A stretch of 64,000 bases of DNA. Source: Clostridia bacterium (GTDB taxonomy: Bacteria; Bacillota; Clostridia; Oscillospirales; Acutalibacteraceae). The stretch is from assembly GCA_017507805.1 (NCBI GenBank), contig JAFWAC010000018.1:1-64000 (forward strand), written 5' to 3'. The notes under the pieces are model-generated. The model saw nothing but the letters and a program-made list of their open reading frames with translations. It ran no database searches and had not been told where the DNA came from. Shown in pieces: positions 44,254 through 52,934 of the stretch (within the stretch, counting starts at the first letter, position 1; the number at the start of each line of letters is the position of its first letter). The position numbers and the translations under genes were made by a program.

Positions 44254-45132
44254 TTAATAGCTTCTTACAAGTAGCTTTTTAGTAAGCTCTCTAAGAACCG
44301 TTGTATCGCCTTTGAGTCTGTCAAGACAATCACTTGCAGCCTCCGTGAGCTCTGTCGCCATTTGGCGTGACCTTTCTAACCCGAAAATGGAAACAAATGT
44401 GGTTTTATTATTTTTCTCGTCACTGCCCACAGGCTTTCCTAAAACCAATTGGTCAGCAGTGCAATCAAGAATATCATCGATTATCTGAAAAGCCAGACCT
44501 AAATTTTCTGCATATTCGGCAGCGGTTTTAACTGTAGACACATCTGCGCCTGCTAAAACACAGCCAATTTCTGCGGCGGCACAAAGCAAAGCACCTGTTT
44601 TTCTTTTATACATATCCTCAAGCTGACTAACGGCAGGCTTGCTTTTCTCAAAGCTAATGTCGCACACCTGACCGCCAATCATTCCGTGAAGACCTGCACT
44701 ATCTGCCAAAATACCGATTGCCTTTATGGCTCTGTCTGGTGAAGCGCCGGAGCTTGCGGCAACCGAAAAGGCGGTTGTTAATAAAGTATCCCCCGCAAGC
44801 AGAGCTATATCCTCACCGAATTTTTTATGGCAAGACGGTTTTCCTCTGCGCATATCATCATTATCCATACAGGGTAAATCATCATGAATTAGGGAATATG
44901 TATGTATCATTTCAAGTGCAACGGCAAAATTTTCAGCTTTGTCATCATTTCCGCCGCAAAGCTTATAAAACTCCAATAAAATAATCGGTCGGATGCGTTT
45001 TCCGCCTAACAAAAGACTATAGCGCGCCGCATCACAAGCAAGTGAATAATCGGTTTCAATTTCGGGAAAAAGTTGATTGATTTTATTTTCAATTTTTTCC
45101 TGATGTTCTTTCAAAATTAAATCAATCACCAT
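44254..45132 (-). CDS. ispA: Geranyl/farnesyl diphosphate synthase
   Basis: A polyprenyl synthetase of 292 residues. The first aspartate-rich motif is DDLPCMDNDDMRRGKPSCHK near 85 and the second is FQIIDDILD near 215; GGKRIRP near 45 binds pyrophosphate. It elongates isoprenoids made from Dxs-derived precursors. It overlaps xseB by 11 bases. Confidence 0.95.
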   Translation of the reverse strand: MVIDLILKEHQEKIENKINQLFPEIETDYSLACDAARYSLLLGGKRIRPIILLEFYKLCGGNDDKAENFAVALEMIHTYSLIHDDLPCMDNDDMRRGKPSCHKKFGEDIALLAGDTLLTTAFSVAASSGASPDRAIKAIGILADSAGLHGMIGGQVCDISFEKSKPAVSQLEDMYKRKTGALLCAAAEIGCVLAGADVSTVKTAAEYAENLGLAFQIIDDILDCTADQLVLGKPVGSDEKNNKTTFVSIFGLERSRQMATELTEAASDCLDRLKGDTTVLRELTKKLLVRSY

Positions 45133-45334
45133 CTGCTACCTCTTCTGCTTCACAAAGTGAAATTATGCGTTTTTGCGCGGTTTTCAAAGCAGTGCGACAC
45201 TCCTCAGTATGCTTTATCCCCTGCTCAAACAGCTTGATTGATTCATCAAGGGTACATTCTCCGCTTTCCAGACGGGAAATTATTTTTTCAAGCTCATTCA
45301 AGGATTTTTCAAAATCAATTTTTTCAACCATCAT
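45122..45334 (-). CDS. xseB: Exodeoxyribonuclease VII small subunit
   Basis: The 70-residue helical protein has FEKSLNELEKIISRLESGEC followed by TLDESIKLFEQG, the family core. It overlaps xseA by 11 bases and ispA by 11 bases. Confidence 0.95.
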   Translation of the reverse strand: MMVEKIDFEKSLNELEKIISRLESGECTLDESIKLFEQGIKHTEECRTALKTAQKRIISLCEAEEVADGD

Positions 45335-46544
45335 TTTTCTCCTTGGTAATTTCTAAAATTTCACATTTTGCGCTACCGTCACGCAATCTTAAATCAATAA
45401 TATCGCAGGGTTTTATATCATTAATGCTGTAAACCGCTTCGCCGTCCTTTTGGAGCGCGGCATAACCTCTTGAAAGCACCTTAAGCGGGCTTAACCCGTC
45501 AAGCCTTAATGCCAGACTCGCGAGTGAATCCTCGTACCGCTTAAACTGCTGATTACCGCAATCGCACAGTTTTTCATAAAGGTGGTCGAGTTGCATAAAA
45601 TTATTATTCACAAAGGCATCCATCGGCTTTTTGAAATAGATACTCTCAAGGCATTTTTCCAAGCGCGAAAGACATAGCTCATACTTGGCGGTGAGTGAAT
45701 TTTTCAATCCCCTCTCAAACCGTTCAAGCTTAAGATTTATTTCTGCACAATCGGGTACGGCAAGCTCTGCCGCGGCAGAGGGTGTCGGTGCCCGCAGATC
45801 GGCAACAAAATCACAAATCGTAAAATCGGTTTCGTGACCTACGGCAGAAATGACCGGTATCGGTGATTCAAAAATCTTTCTCGCAAGTGTTTCGCTGTTA
45901 AATGCCCATAAATCCTCTACCGAACCGCCGCCGCGACCGATGATTATAAGGTCAGCAAGACCAAGGTTATAAACCCTTTCAAGTGCTTCAAGCATTTCGG
46001 GAACAGCAAGCTCTCCCTGAACGGAAACCGGACATATTATAATTTGGGTCAAGGGCCATCTTCTGCCGAGAATATTAAGTATATCCTGAATGGCGGCACC
46101 TGTTTGCGAGGTTATTACTGCAATATTTTTCGGAAATTTCGGAATCGGTCTTTTAGATTCGGGGTCAAACAAGCCTTCAGCCTCTAAGCGTGCCTTAATT
46201 TGTTCGAACTGTAATGCAACATCTCCAATACCTAAAGGTGACATTTCCTCGGCATAGAATTGGTACTGACCGTCCTTTTCATAAACCGATACTCTGCCGC
46301 GTAAAACAACCTGAATACCGTCCTCAGGCTTAAATTTTATCCTTGAAGCAAAGGTGCGAAACATAACACAGCGGATAGAAGCATCGTTATCCTTTAAGGT
46401 AAAATATAAATGACCGCTTGAATAATGATTTTTAAGGTTGGAAATTTCACCTGTTACCGCAATATTTAAAAGTCGGCTATCCCCTTCAAGCAAGGAACGG
46501 ACATAGAGATTAAGCTGGCGGACGGTAATTACGGATTTTTCCAT
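45324..46544 (-). CDS. xseA: Exodeoxyribonuclease VII large subunit
   Basis: An N-terminal OB fold (ITVRQLNLYVRSLLEGD, VTGEISNLKNHYSSGHLYFT) is followed by the catalytic domain with IIIGRGGGSVEDLWAFN and ISAVGHETDFTICDFVADLR. It degrades single-stranded DNA together with XseB. The length of 406 is near the family norm. Confidence 0.96.
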   Translation of the reverse strand: MEKSVITVRQLNLYVRSLLEGDSRLLNIAVTGEISNLKNHYSSGHLYFTLKDNDASIRCVMFRTFASRIKFKPEDGIQVVLRGRVSVYEKDGQYQFYAEEMSPLGIGDVALQFEQIKARLEAEGLFDPESKRPIPKFPKNIAVITSQTGAAIQDILNILGRRWPLTQIIICPVSVQGELAVPEMLEALERVYNLGLADLIIIGRGGGSVEDLWAFNSETLARKIFESPIPVISAVGHETDFTICDFVADLRAPTPSAAAELAVPDCAEINLKLERFERGLKNSLTAKYELCLSRLEKCLESIYFKKPMDAFVNNNFMQLDHLYEKLCDCGNQQFKRYEDSLASLALRLDGLSPLKVLSRGYAALQKDGEAVYSINDIKPCDIIDLRLRDGSAKCEILEITKEKNDG

Positions 46545-46545
46545 C

Positions 46546-46938
46546 TTATGAACTTTTTTCCACTGATGATAAAATTCCGTTTACAAAAGCCGCTTCCTCT
46601 TGGGTAGCATATTTTTTGCACAGCTCAACAGCTTCGTTTATGGAAACGGATACAGGAATTTCATCAATGAATTTTATTTCGTATATTGCAAGTCTCAACA
46701 CAGAAAGGGCAGTTTTGGAAATTCTACCGATTTTCCATCCCTTTGCATTTTCTGAAATCAAGCTGTCAATTACTTCAAGATTACTGAAAACTCCCGAAAA
46801 AACACCGATTATATATTCATCGGGCTCCAAATCGCGCACCTCACGCGCAATTTCCAGAATTTCCTCAATCGAAATATCATTAAAGGCTTTTTCAAAAATC
46901 AAAATAAAAGCTTCTTCTCTTGCCTGTTTGCGGGTCAT
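46546..46938 (-). CDS. nusB: Transcription antitermination factor NusB
   Basis: The 130-residue helical RNA-binding protein begins MTRKQAREEAFILIFEKAFN and contains PVSVSINEAVELCKKYATQE and AAFVNGILSSV. It supports rRNA antitermination with NusE. It is first in a ten-gene operon with a strong promoter upstream. Confidence 0.93.
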   Translation of the reverse strand: MTRKQAREEAFILIFEKAFNDISIEEILEIAREVRDLEPDEYIIGVFSGVFSNLEVIDSLISENAKGWKIGRISKTALSVLRLAIYEIKFIDEIPVSVSINEAVELCKKYATQEEAAFVNGILSSVEKSS

Positions 46939-46987
46939 ATACCATCTCTCCTAAATCCCAAAATCGTAAAAAACTCCAATTTAATTA

Positions 46988-47016
46988 AGTATACACGAAA
47001 ATATGCATTTTTTCAA
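46988..47016 (-). promoter_or_regulatory. Sigma-A promoter of the nusB operon
   Basis: On the minus strand TTGAAA, a 17-base spacer and TATACT, 50 bases before nusB. Confidence 0.8.
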
Positions 47017-47045
47017 GCATAAACTGCATATTTTACAAATAATTA

Positions 47046-47069
47046 AGGCTCTCTTAACAGAGAGCCTAC
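47046..47069 (-). terminator. Hairpin after the HAD phosphatase gene
   Basis: AGGCTCTC pairs with GAGAGCCT around TTAACA, 6 bases past the stop; only a weak U-tract follows. Confidence 0.6.
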
Positions 47070-47074
47070 AAATT

Positions 47075-47869
47075 CTATATGTTCAACATTTTTATGATTT
47101 CACCGGCATCATTTAAAACAATATCCGGCTTATCATCTGAAGCGGCGAGAATTTCATCTGTCGTTTCGCCACTCATCACCAAAATACTCAATGCGCCCGA
47201 ATTAATGCCGCTTTTTATGTCGGTATAAATTCTGTCACCAATCACAGCAGTTTCCTCCGGAACGCAATTCCACTTTTCCATAGCAAGCTGGGGCATAAGC
47301 GGAGCAGGCTTTCCGATAAAGACAGGTCTTTTGCCGGTCGAGTTGAAAATCATATCGCAAAAGCTGCCGCAATCAGGTACGCTGCCAAATTCGGTGGGAC
47401 AAACATAATCAGGATTGGTTGCAATATACGGCAATTCCTTTGTAAGCAAAAGCTTGCAGATATCCTCTAATTTTTTAAAGGTAAGCTCAGTATCATTTCC
47501 GATAACAATACATTCTGTTTCATCAATATTATCGCTTACCCTAAATCCCTCTGTCATTAGCTCCTGCTTTAGCGATTTAGTACCGCAAACATAAAGCACA
47601 GCATCCTTATGATGCTTTTTTAAATAATAAGCAGTTGCCTGAGATGAGGTGATAAAATCCTCCCTATCAGCCTTAATACCAAGCTTACTAAGCTTTAAAA
47701 TATAATCTGCAACACTTTTTGAGGAATTGTTTGTCATAAATAAATATCTTTTACCCGCAGCCTTTATAGCTTGCAAAAGCTCGGTCGTAAAGGAATAAAG
47801 CCTGTTTCCGAGATAAAGAGTGCCGTCCATATCAAACAAAAAAAGATTGATATTTGAAATTCTGTTCAT
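47075..47869 (-). CDS. HAD-IIA (NagD-like) sugar-phosphate phosphatase
   Basis: Motif I is LFLFDMDGTLYLGNRL, motif II is YLFMTNNSSKS, and motif III/IV are GKPAPLM and AVIGDRIYTDIKSG. The cap insertion is of the NagD type. The 264-residue protein overlaps DUF1667 by 4 bases and ends the glycerol-3-phosphate cluster, so glycerol-3-phosphate or a related small phosphate is a plausible substrate. That is inferred from context only. Confidence 0.88.
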   Translation of the reverse strand: MNRISNINLFLFDMDGTLYLGNRLYSFTTELLQAIKAAGKRYLFMTNNSSKSVADYILKLSKLGIKADREDFITSSQATAYYLKKHHKDAVLYVCGTKSLKQELMTEGFRVSDNIDETECIVIGNDTELTFKKLEDICKLLLTKELPYIATNPDYVCPTEFGSVPDCGSFCDMIFNSTGKRPVFIGKPAPLMPQLAMEKWNCVPEETAVIGDRIYTDIKSGINSGALSILVMSGETTDEILAASDDKPDIVLNDAGEIIKMLNI

Positions 47870-48219
47870 ACTTCCACCGTCTTTGTAGCAATAATATCTG
47901 TTCCGTAAATGTTTTCAATTATAACCTGACCGATTTTAACAGGCGCGTTTACGGTTGTATTGTGTATAATCTGCATTAAATCAAATATGTTTTCTTTCGG
48001 GATTGGTGAAGCGGTTTTAACACTTACCATTGTATCTGCAAGGTTGGCAATCCTGACCGATGATGTTACCGTTCGGGTTGGATTAGTATACTCATCGGTG
48101 GCATATTTAAGACCGCGAGGGCAGGTATAACCGCTGACATTCAAACCGTCAGCCCCCATTTCCGCAACCATCGGGCAACCCTTGGGACAAATTATACAGG
48201 TAATTGATTTTTTCATCAC
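47866..48219 (-). CDS. DUF1667 protein associated with glycerol-3-phosphate oxidation
   Basis: The 117-residue protein starts MMKKSITCIICPKGCPMVAE with CxxCPxGC, followed by VSGYTCPRGLKYATDE with another Cys. The four cysteines look like a metal or Fe-S site. DUF1667 is found mainly beside the two FAD oxidoreductases that precede it here and overlaps the upstream gene by 4 bases. It may carry electrons for that complex. Confidence 0.88.
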   Translation of the reverse strand: MMKKSITCIICPKGCPMVAEMGADGLNVSGYTCPRGLKYATDEYTNPTRTVTSSVRIANLADTMVSVKTASPIPKENIFDLMQIIHNTTVNAPVKIGQVIIENIYGTDIIATKTVEV

Positions 48220-49463
48220 ATTTCCTCCAAGGTAACAGTAATATCCTGATTTATTTCTTTAAGCATTTCAGGTTTTAAGGTGATTTTTTCCATTTCGCCG
48301 GGGACAGCACGCACACGAACTACTTGATTTAAAATGTTGTCACCTGAGATAACCTTAATTTTCACTTTACCAAATGGCTTGGTAACACGGAAATATAAAT
48401 CTGTATTTTCTGTGCCGCAGGTATGAATTCGTTGCGGTAAAACATATCTCACACCGTTACCCGAGCTTGTATTGACCGCCTGTGCAACCGGCAATTGACT
48501 TTTAACAAATTTTGCGGCAGAAACACCTGCGATTTCAGCTTCATCCGAAACATAATCGACAAGGTCATGCACCTGCAAAACATTTCCGCAAGCAAAAATA
48601 CCGCTTACATCTGTCTGGCGAAACTCATCAACAACCGCACCGCCGGTAACAGGGTCAATTGTAATCCCTGCCTGACGGGTTAATTCATTTTCGGGGATAA
48701 GACCGACCGATAAAAGTAGAGTGTCACACTCAATATATCTTTTGGTTTGGTCAATTATACGCCTGTTTTCATCAACCTCGGCAATGGTAACACCCTCAAG
48801 TCTGTCCTTTCCGTGAATTTCCGCAACTGTATGGTTAAGATAAAGGGGTATGTTATAATCCTCAAGGCACTGAACGATATTTCTGGTAAGACCACCCGAA
48901 TAGGGCATTATTTCACAGACCGCCTCAACTGTTGCACCCTCTAAGGAAAGGCGGCGAGCCATAATAAGACCTATATCACCGGAGCCCAAAATAACTGCTT
49001 TTTTGCCAACACTAAAGCCCTCAAGATTTATAAGCCTTTGAGCAGTACCGGCGCTGTAAATACCGGCAGGTCGTGTGCCGCTTATATTCAAAGCTCCGCG
49101 GCTTCTTTCGCGGCATCCCATTGCAAGAATTACCGCCTTTGCCTGTACCTCAATTATACCCTCTGAATTGCGTGCGGTTACAACACGGTCAGAGGATAAA
49201 TCGGTAACTGTGGTATTATTATAAATCTTTATTCCTCTTTTTGCAACCATTCCACTGAAAACATCTGCATATTCCGGTCCGGTCAGCTCTTGTCCCAGCT
49301 TATGAAGTCCAAAACCGTTATGAATGCACTGACGCAAAATACCGCCCGTGGTTTGTTCGCGGTCAAATATAACAATATCCCTTATACCGTTTTCATAAGC
49401 CGCAACCGCCGCTGCCAATCCGGCAGGACCGCCACCGATAATAACTATATCATTTTTAATCAC
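48216..49463 (-). CDS. FAD/NAD(P)-dependent oxidoreductase, GlpB-like partner
   Basis: Two dinucleotide-binding motifs are present: VIIGGGPAGLAAAVAAYENG at the N-terminus and KAVILGSGDIGLIMARRLSL near 155. Family features include RQCIHNGFGLHKLGQELTGP and AVILAMGCRERSRGALNISG. The end is DVSGIFACGNVLQVHDLVDY. The 415-residue protein belongs to the pyridine-nucleotide-disulfide oxidoreductases that accompany GlpA-like dehydrogenases in clostridia. The gene starts 12 bases after that dehydrogenase and is in one operon with DUF1667. Confidence 0.9.
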   Translation of the reverse strand: MIKNDIVIIGGGPAGLAAAVAAYENGIRDIVIFDREQTTGGILRQCIHNGFGLHKLGQELTGPEYADVFSGMVAKRGIKIYNNTTVTDLSSDRVVTARNSEGIIEVQAKAVILAMGCRERSRGALNISGTRPAGIYSAGTAQRLINLEGFSVGKKAVILGSGDIGLIMARRLSLEGATVEAVCEIMPYSGGLTRNIVQCLEDYNIPLYLNHTVAEIHGKDRLEGVTIAEVDENRRIIDQTKRYIECDTLLLSVGLIPENELTRQAGITIDPVTGGAVVDEFRQTDVSGIFACGNVLQVHDLVDYVSDEAEIAGVSAAKFVKSQLPVAQAVNTSSGNGVRYVLPQRIHTCGTENTDLYFRVTKPFGKVKIKVISGDNILNQVVRVRAVPGEMEKITLKPEMLKEINQDITVTLEEM

Positions 49464-49475
49464 AGCAATTCCTCC

Positions 49476-50906
49476 TTACAGCTTACCCTTGAGTAATACC
49501 GAGCCGCTTCCTCTTTTAGTTACCTCAGTCATTGAAATATTATGCTCCTGCGCTAATATTTTTATAACTGTAGGCATACAGAAGCCGCCTTGACATCTTC
49601 CCATACCTGAGCGAGTTCTTCTTTTAACACCGTCAACATCAAATGCAGGCGGATTTTGCCTTATTACCCTACGGATTTCTCCCTCGCTGACACCCTCACA
49701 TCTGCAAACGATTTTACCGTATTCGGGATTTTTCTTTATAAATTCGTTTTTCTCCTCATTGTTCATATTTCGAAAGAAATGCGGATCCGTTCTTTTTCCG
49801 TTCCAATTTTTCTTTAATTCAAGCTTAATGCCTAAGGATTTTAAGATTTCAACCGTATACTCAGCAATGGCAACTGCACTTGTAAGACCGGGAGAATCTA
49901 TTGCCGCTACATTAATAAGCCCCTCAACCTTTTTACTGCCCTCGATAATAAAATCACCGTTCTTTTCCGATGCACGCACACCGCAGAAGGAGGTTATTGT
50001 CTGACGGAAATCAACAGCAGGCACGCTTTTTTGCGCAAGCTCGATAACCTTGTTAAGTCCCGAAACGGTGGTATTGGTGCTTTCGGGCGTATCAACAGCT
50101 ACAGCAGTAGGGCCTGTGAGCAAATTACCGTCAACCGTGGGAGTTACAAGTATCCCCTTTCCCTCTTTAGTGGGAACCTGAAAAACAGTATGTCCAACAA
50201 GTCCGCCTTCCTCCTTGTCAAGCAAGATGTATTCTCCGCAACGGGGGATGATTTCAAAAGTGCCATCCCCTGCAAGCTTAGCGATTTTATCGGAATAAGC
50301 TCCTGCACAATTAATCAAAAATTTCCCCTCAAATTTACGCATATCAGCCCCCGAGACTACAAAGCATTCCTCGTCACGGACAATTTCAGTCACCTCAAAA
50401 TTCAGACTTAAATCCACCGCATTATCCATTGCGTTTCCTATAGCGGCGATTGTAAGCTCATAGGGGCAAACAATTCCGGCATTTGGTACCAAAAGTGCCT
50501 TAGTAACCTCTTTGGAAAGCTCGGGCTCTAATTCCCTCGCTTCATCCCCTGAAATTATCGATAATCCGCTTATACCGTTTTGATTACCTCGGTTTAAAAG
50601 CTCCTCCAAAAAACCGTTTTCGGCTTCACTGAAGGCACAAACCATTGAGCCGTTATTCTTGATAGGCACATTAAGCTCTCTTGCAGTATCATAAAGCTTT
50701 TGTATACCTGCAGTATTAAGCTGTGCCTTTAATGTTCCGGGCTCCGGGTCATAGCCACCGTGAACTATTCCGCTGTTTGCCTTTGAAGCACCGCAGGCAA
50801 CATCGTTTTCCTTTTCCAAAATACAAACAGAAAGCTCATATTTTGAAAGCTCTCTTGCCAGCATGCCGCCGATAACACCGGCACCTATAATCAAAACATC
50901 ATACAT
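49476..50906 (-). CDS. Glycerol-3-phosphate dehydrogenase-like FAD oxidoreductase with [2Fe-2S]-type C-terminus
   Basis: The N-terminal FAD motif is VLIIGAGVIGGMLARELSKY, followed by CGASKANSGIVHGGYD as in GlpA/GlpD-type enzymes. The C-terminus carries a BFD-like cysteine cluster (IVCRCEGVSEGEIR, then RCQGGFCMPTVIKILAQ). It should oxidise glycerol-3-phosphate to dihydroxyacetone phosphate. A terminator hairpin and the glpP antiterminator gene lie upstream, consistent with glycerol-3-phosphate control. Confidence 0.9.
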   Translation of the reverse strand: MYDVLIIGAGVIGGMLARELSKYELSVCILEKENDVACGASKANSGIVHGGYDPEPGTLKAQLNTAGIQKLYDTARELNVPIKNNGSMVCAFSEAENGFLEELLNRGNQNGISGLSIISGDEARELEPELSKEVTKALLVPNAGIVCPYELTIAAIGNAMDNAVDLSLNFEVTEIVRDEECFVVSGADMRKFEGKFLINCAGAYSDKIAKLAGDGTFEIIPRCGEYILLDKEEGGLVGHTVFQVPTKEGKGILVTPTVDGNLLTGPTAVAVDTPESTNTTVSGLNKVIELAQKSVPAVDFRQTITSFCGVRASEKNGDFIIEGSKKVEGLINVAAIDSPGLTSAVAIAEYTVEILKSLGIKLELKKNWNGKRTDPHFFRNMNNEEKNEFIKKNPEYGKIVCRCEGVSEGEIRRVIRQNPPAFDVDGVKRRTRSGMGRCQGGFCMPTVIKILAQEHNISMTEVTKRGSGSVLLKGKL

Positions 50907-50958
50907 TTATTAAAACCTCCTAAAATAATAACGCGTAATTTTGCCGTTAAATGCAAAA

Positions 50959-51001
50959 AAAGGCAGAACGACAACAGTATTATTATCGTTCCATGCCTTT
51001 T
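50959..51001 (-). terminator. Terminator between glpP and the glp oxidoreductase genes
   Basis: AAAGGCATGGAACGA pairs with TCGTTCTGCCTTT (one bulge and few mismatches), followed on the minus strand by TTTTTT. It stands about 50 bases before the dehydrogenase start and is a candidate GlpP target. Confidence 0.75.
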
Positions 51002-51037
51002 CGTTACTCCAAAAAACTCCACGAAATATTTAATTTA

Positions 51038-51592
51038 TTACATATACCAAAGCTCGGTTTTGCCGGTTGAAACTGCCTCTGCGCCGTTATTCAGCGCCTG
51101 AGTAACCTCATTTTTGGTTTCAATCAGTCCGCCGGCTATAACCGGTATATTACCGCCGGAGAACCTTTTTATAACCTTCCCGATAACTCCCGGCATTATT
51201 TCTATAAGGTCGGGCTTTGAATTTTCAAGCATATCGGATATTGCATCAACACCCTTACTGTCAAGCGCAAAGAAACGCTGAACGGTAAACATACCGCACT
51301 CTTTGGCATAGCGTATAAGCTGAGTACGGGTACTGATTATACCGTCAACACCGCAAGACGAAAGATATTCGATAGCCGTCTTATCCTTTCCAATACCGTC
51401 AGCAAGGTCAATATGGATAAACAGCTTCTTTTCCGCTTCATGTGCCGCCGCAACATAAAGACCGATTTCCGGCAAGGATGAGCTTAACAAAAACACAATT
51501 TCGCAGGGGGAATTTAAAGCTTCATTCAAGCGATTGCTTTGCACAGCGGCGATAACCGGAGAACGCTCAATAAAATTTTTCAGCTCTGTCAA
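51038..51592 (-). CDS. glpP: GlpP-family glycerol-3-phosphate-responsive antiterminator, TTG start
   Basis: The start LTELKNFIERSPVIAAVQ at the TTG (51592) follows GGAGG; an upstream ATG at 51703 would read through a terminator hairpin. The 184 residues fit GlpP: PCEIVFLLSSSLPEIGLYVA, KKLFIHIDLADGIGKDKTAI, GIISTRTQLIRYAKECGMFT, IEIMPGVIGKVIKRF and VIAGGLIETKNEV. GlpP binds leader mRNA with glycerol-3-phosphate and prevents termination. It heads the gene cluster it probably controls, and an intrinsic terminator precedes its own ribosome site. Confidence 0.92.
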   Translation of the reverse strand: MTELKNFIERSPVIAAVQSNRLNEALNSPCEIVFLLSSSLPEIGLYVAAAHEAEKKLFIHIDLADGIGKDKTAIEYLSSCGVDGIISTRTQLIRYAKECGMFTVQRFFALDSKGVDAISDMLENSKPDLIEIMPGVIGKVIKRFSGGNIPVIAGGLIETKNEVTQALNNGAEAVSTGKTELWYM

Positions 51593-51610
51593 CCTTTGTC
51601 TACCTCCAAA

Positions 51611-51655
51611 TAAAAAGACGCAAGGATACAATAACACATTGTAAATCCTTGCATC
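51611..51655 (-). promoter_or_regulatory. Leader terminator of glpP, candidate autoregulatory antitermination site
   Basis: GATGCAAGGAT pairs with ATCCTTGCGTC around an AT-rich loop and is followed on the minus strand by TTTTTATTT, 3 bases before GGAGG. Transcription of glpP must pass it. Confidence 0.75.
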
Positions 51656-51715
51656 TCCAAAACTCTGCAATACTATTTTATAGACTTTGCTGACAAATGT
51701 CAAGAAAAAATTATA

Positions 51716-52363
51716 TTACTCCTCAATAGCGAAAACTACGCCCTCGATATCCAAAAAAAGCTTGATATCAAACTTAAAGGCTTTTTTAATGGTAATATTT
51801 ATTCCCAAATTTCCTTTGCTCTCGCTTTTTGGCGGAACAACCGATACCGAATGACGGACAGGTATCCTGCTTTCAATTTCGGCAAGTATATCATTAGTGC
51901 GGCGCATATCGTCAATTTCTATGTAAACAAGCTCTGTTGTTCTTTTCGACCTTTCAAGCTTCGCGAAAAGAATAACAGAAATAAGATAAAATGCCGCCAC
52001 GATAAGGGCGCCCTCATAAAATCCGTAACCTAAGGCTATTCCGATTACGGCAGTAGTCCACATACCTGCGGCGGTTGTGAGACCTGTAATGACATTTCCG
52101 TTTTTAAGGATTATCATACCGGCACCCAAGAAGCCTATGCCGGAAATCACCTGCGCAGAAATGCGCATAACATCGCCAGAACAGTAAACCTCGTTTACAA
52201 AAACACCTGTCATTGCGGTAAGTGCCGCACCCAAGCACACAAGAATGTGTGTTCTCATACCGGCAGCTCTGCCGTGACGGGCACGCTCGGTACCTATAAG
52301 TCCGCCTACAATAATAGCCACAACCGTTCTTGTTAAAACATCAAAAATATCTATTTCAAACAC
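51716..52363 (-). CDS. MgtC/SapB-family membrane protein
   Basis: Four to five membrane segments fill the first 130 residues, including RTVVAIIVGGLIGTERARHG and GMRTHILVCLGAALTAMTGV, the MgtC signature. FLGAGMIILKNGNVITGLTTAAGMWTTAVIGIALG follows in the usual place. A C-terminal ACT-like soluble domain begins near 140. It is linked to magnesium homeostasis in some bacteria. The gene starts 8 bases after maf. Confidence 0.9.
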   Translation of the reverse strand: MFEIDIFDVLTRTVVAIIVGGLIGTERARHGRAAGMRTHILVCLGAALTAMTGVFVNEVYCSGDVMRISAQVISGIGFLGAGMIILKNGNVITGLTTAAGMWTTAVIGIALGYGFYEGALIVAAFYLISVILFAKLERSKRTTELVYIEIDDMRRTNDILAEIESRIPVRHSVSVVPPKSESKGNLGINITIKKAFKFDIKLFLDIEGVVFAIEE

Positions 52364-52371
52364 CTCTATAT

Positions 52372-52932
52372 TTATTTTATAAAAATTTCAAGCTCTCTTT
52401 TAAGGCGCGCTATCGGCAAACCAACCACATTGTAATAATCGCCGATAATTTGTTTCACGAATAAACCTCCCTTAGACTGTATACCGTATCCCCCTGCTTT
52501 ATCATACGGTTCTTCTGTGGAGATATATTCCTCGATTTCAGATGCAGAAAGCTTGAAAAATTCAACATTAGTCACGACAGAAAAGCTCTTTACCACTCCG
52601 CCTGCCGAAAATGCACAGCCTGTAACAACCCGATGGACATTACCCGAAAGCATTTCAAGCATTTGACGGGCTTGAGCCTTTGTTTTCGGTTTGCCAAGTA
52701 TGATGTTTTCAAAAAGCACCGAAGTATCCGCCCCGATAACAAGGCTATCGGGATTTTTTTCGGCAATATCCTTAGCCTTCAGATTAGCAAGAAATTCAGG
52801 CTGTTCTTCAGTATTAAGTCCTTCAGGAACAATTTCCGGTGCAAAAGAAGGAATTATTTGAAATTCGTTAAAAATCATCTTTAAAAGCTCCTGTCTTCTC
52901 GGAGAAGCGGAAGCTAATATAATATTATTCAT
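52372..52932 (-). CDS. maf: Maf-family nucleotide pyrophosphatase
   Basis: The 186-residue protein begins with ILASASPRRQELLKMI and contains VIGADTSVLFENIILGKP and YDKAGGYGIQSKGGLFVKQI, all Maf signature segments. Members hydrolyse non-canonical or dTTP/UTP nucleotides. The stop-to-start gaps with neighbours are 2-8 bases, so it is in one operon with mgtC and the membrane protein upstream. Confidence 0.95.
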   Translation of the reverse strand: MNNIILASASPRRQELLKMIFNEFQIIPSFAPEIVPEGLNTEEQPEFLANLKAKDIAEKNPDSLVIGADTSVLFENIILGKPKTKAQARQMLEMLSGNVHRVVTGCAFSAGGVVKSFSVVTNVEFFKLSASEIEEYISTEEPYDKAGGYGIQSKGGLFVKQIIGDYYNVVGLPIARLKRELEIFIK

Positions 52933-52934
52933 AA

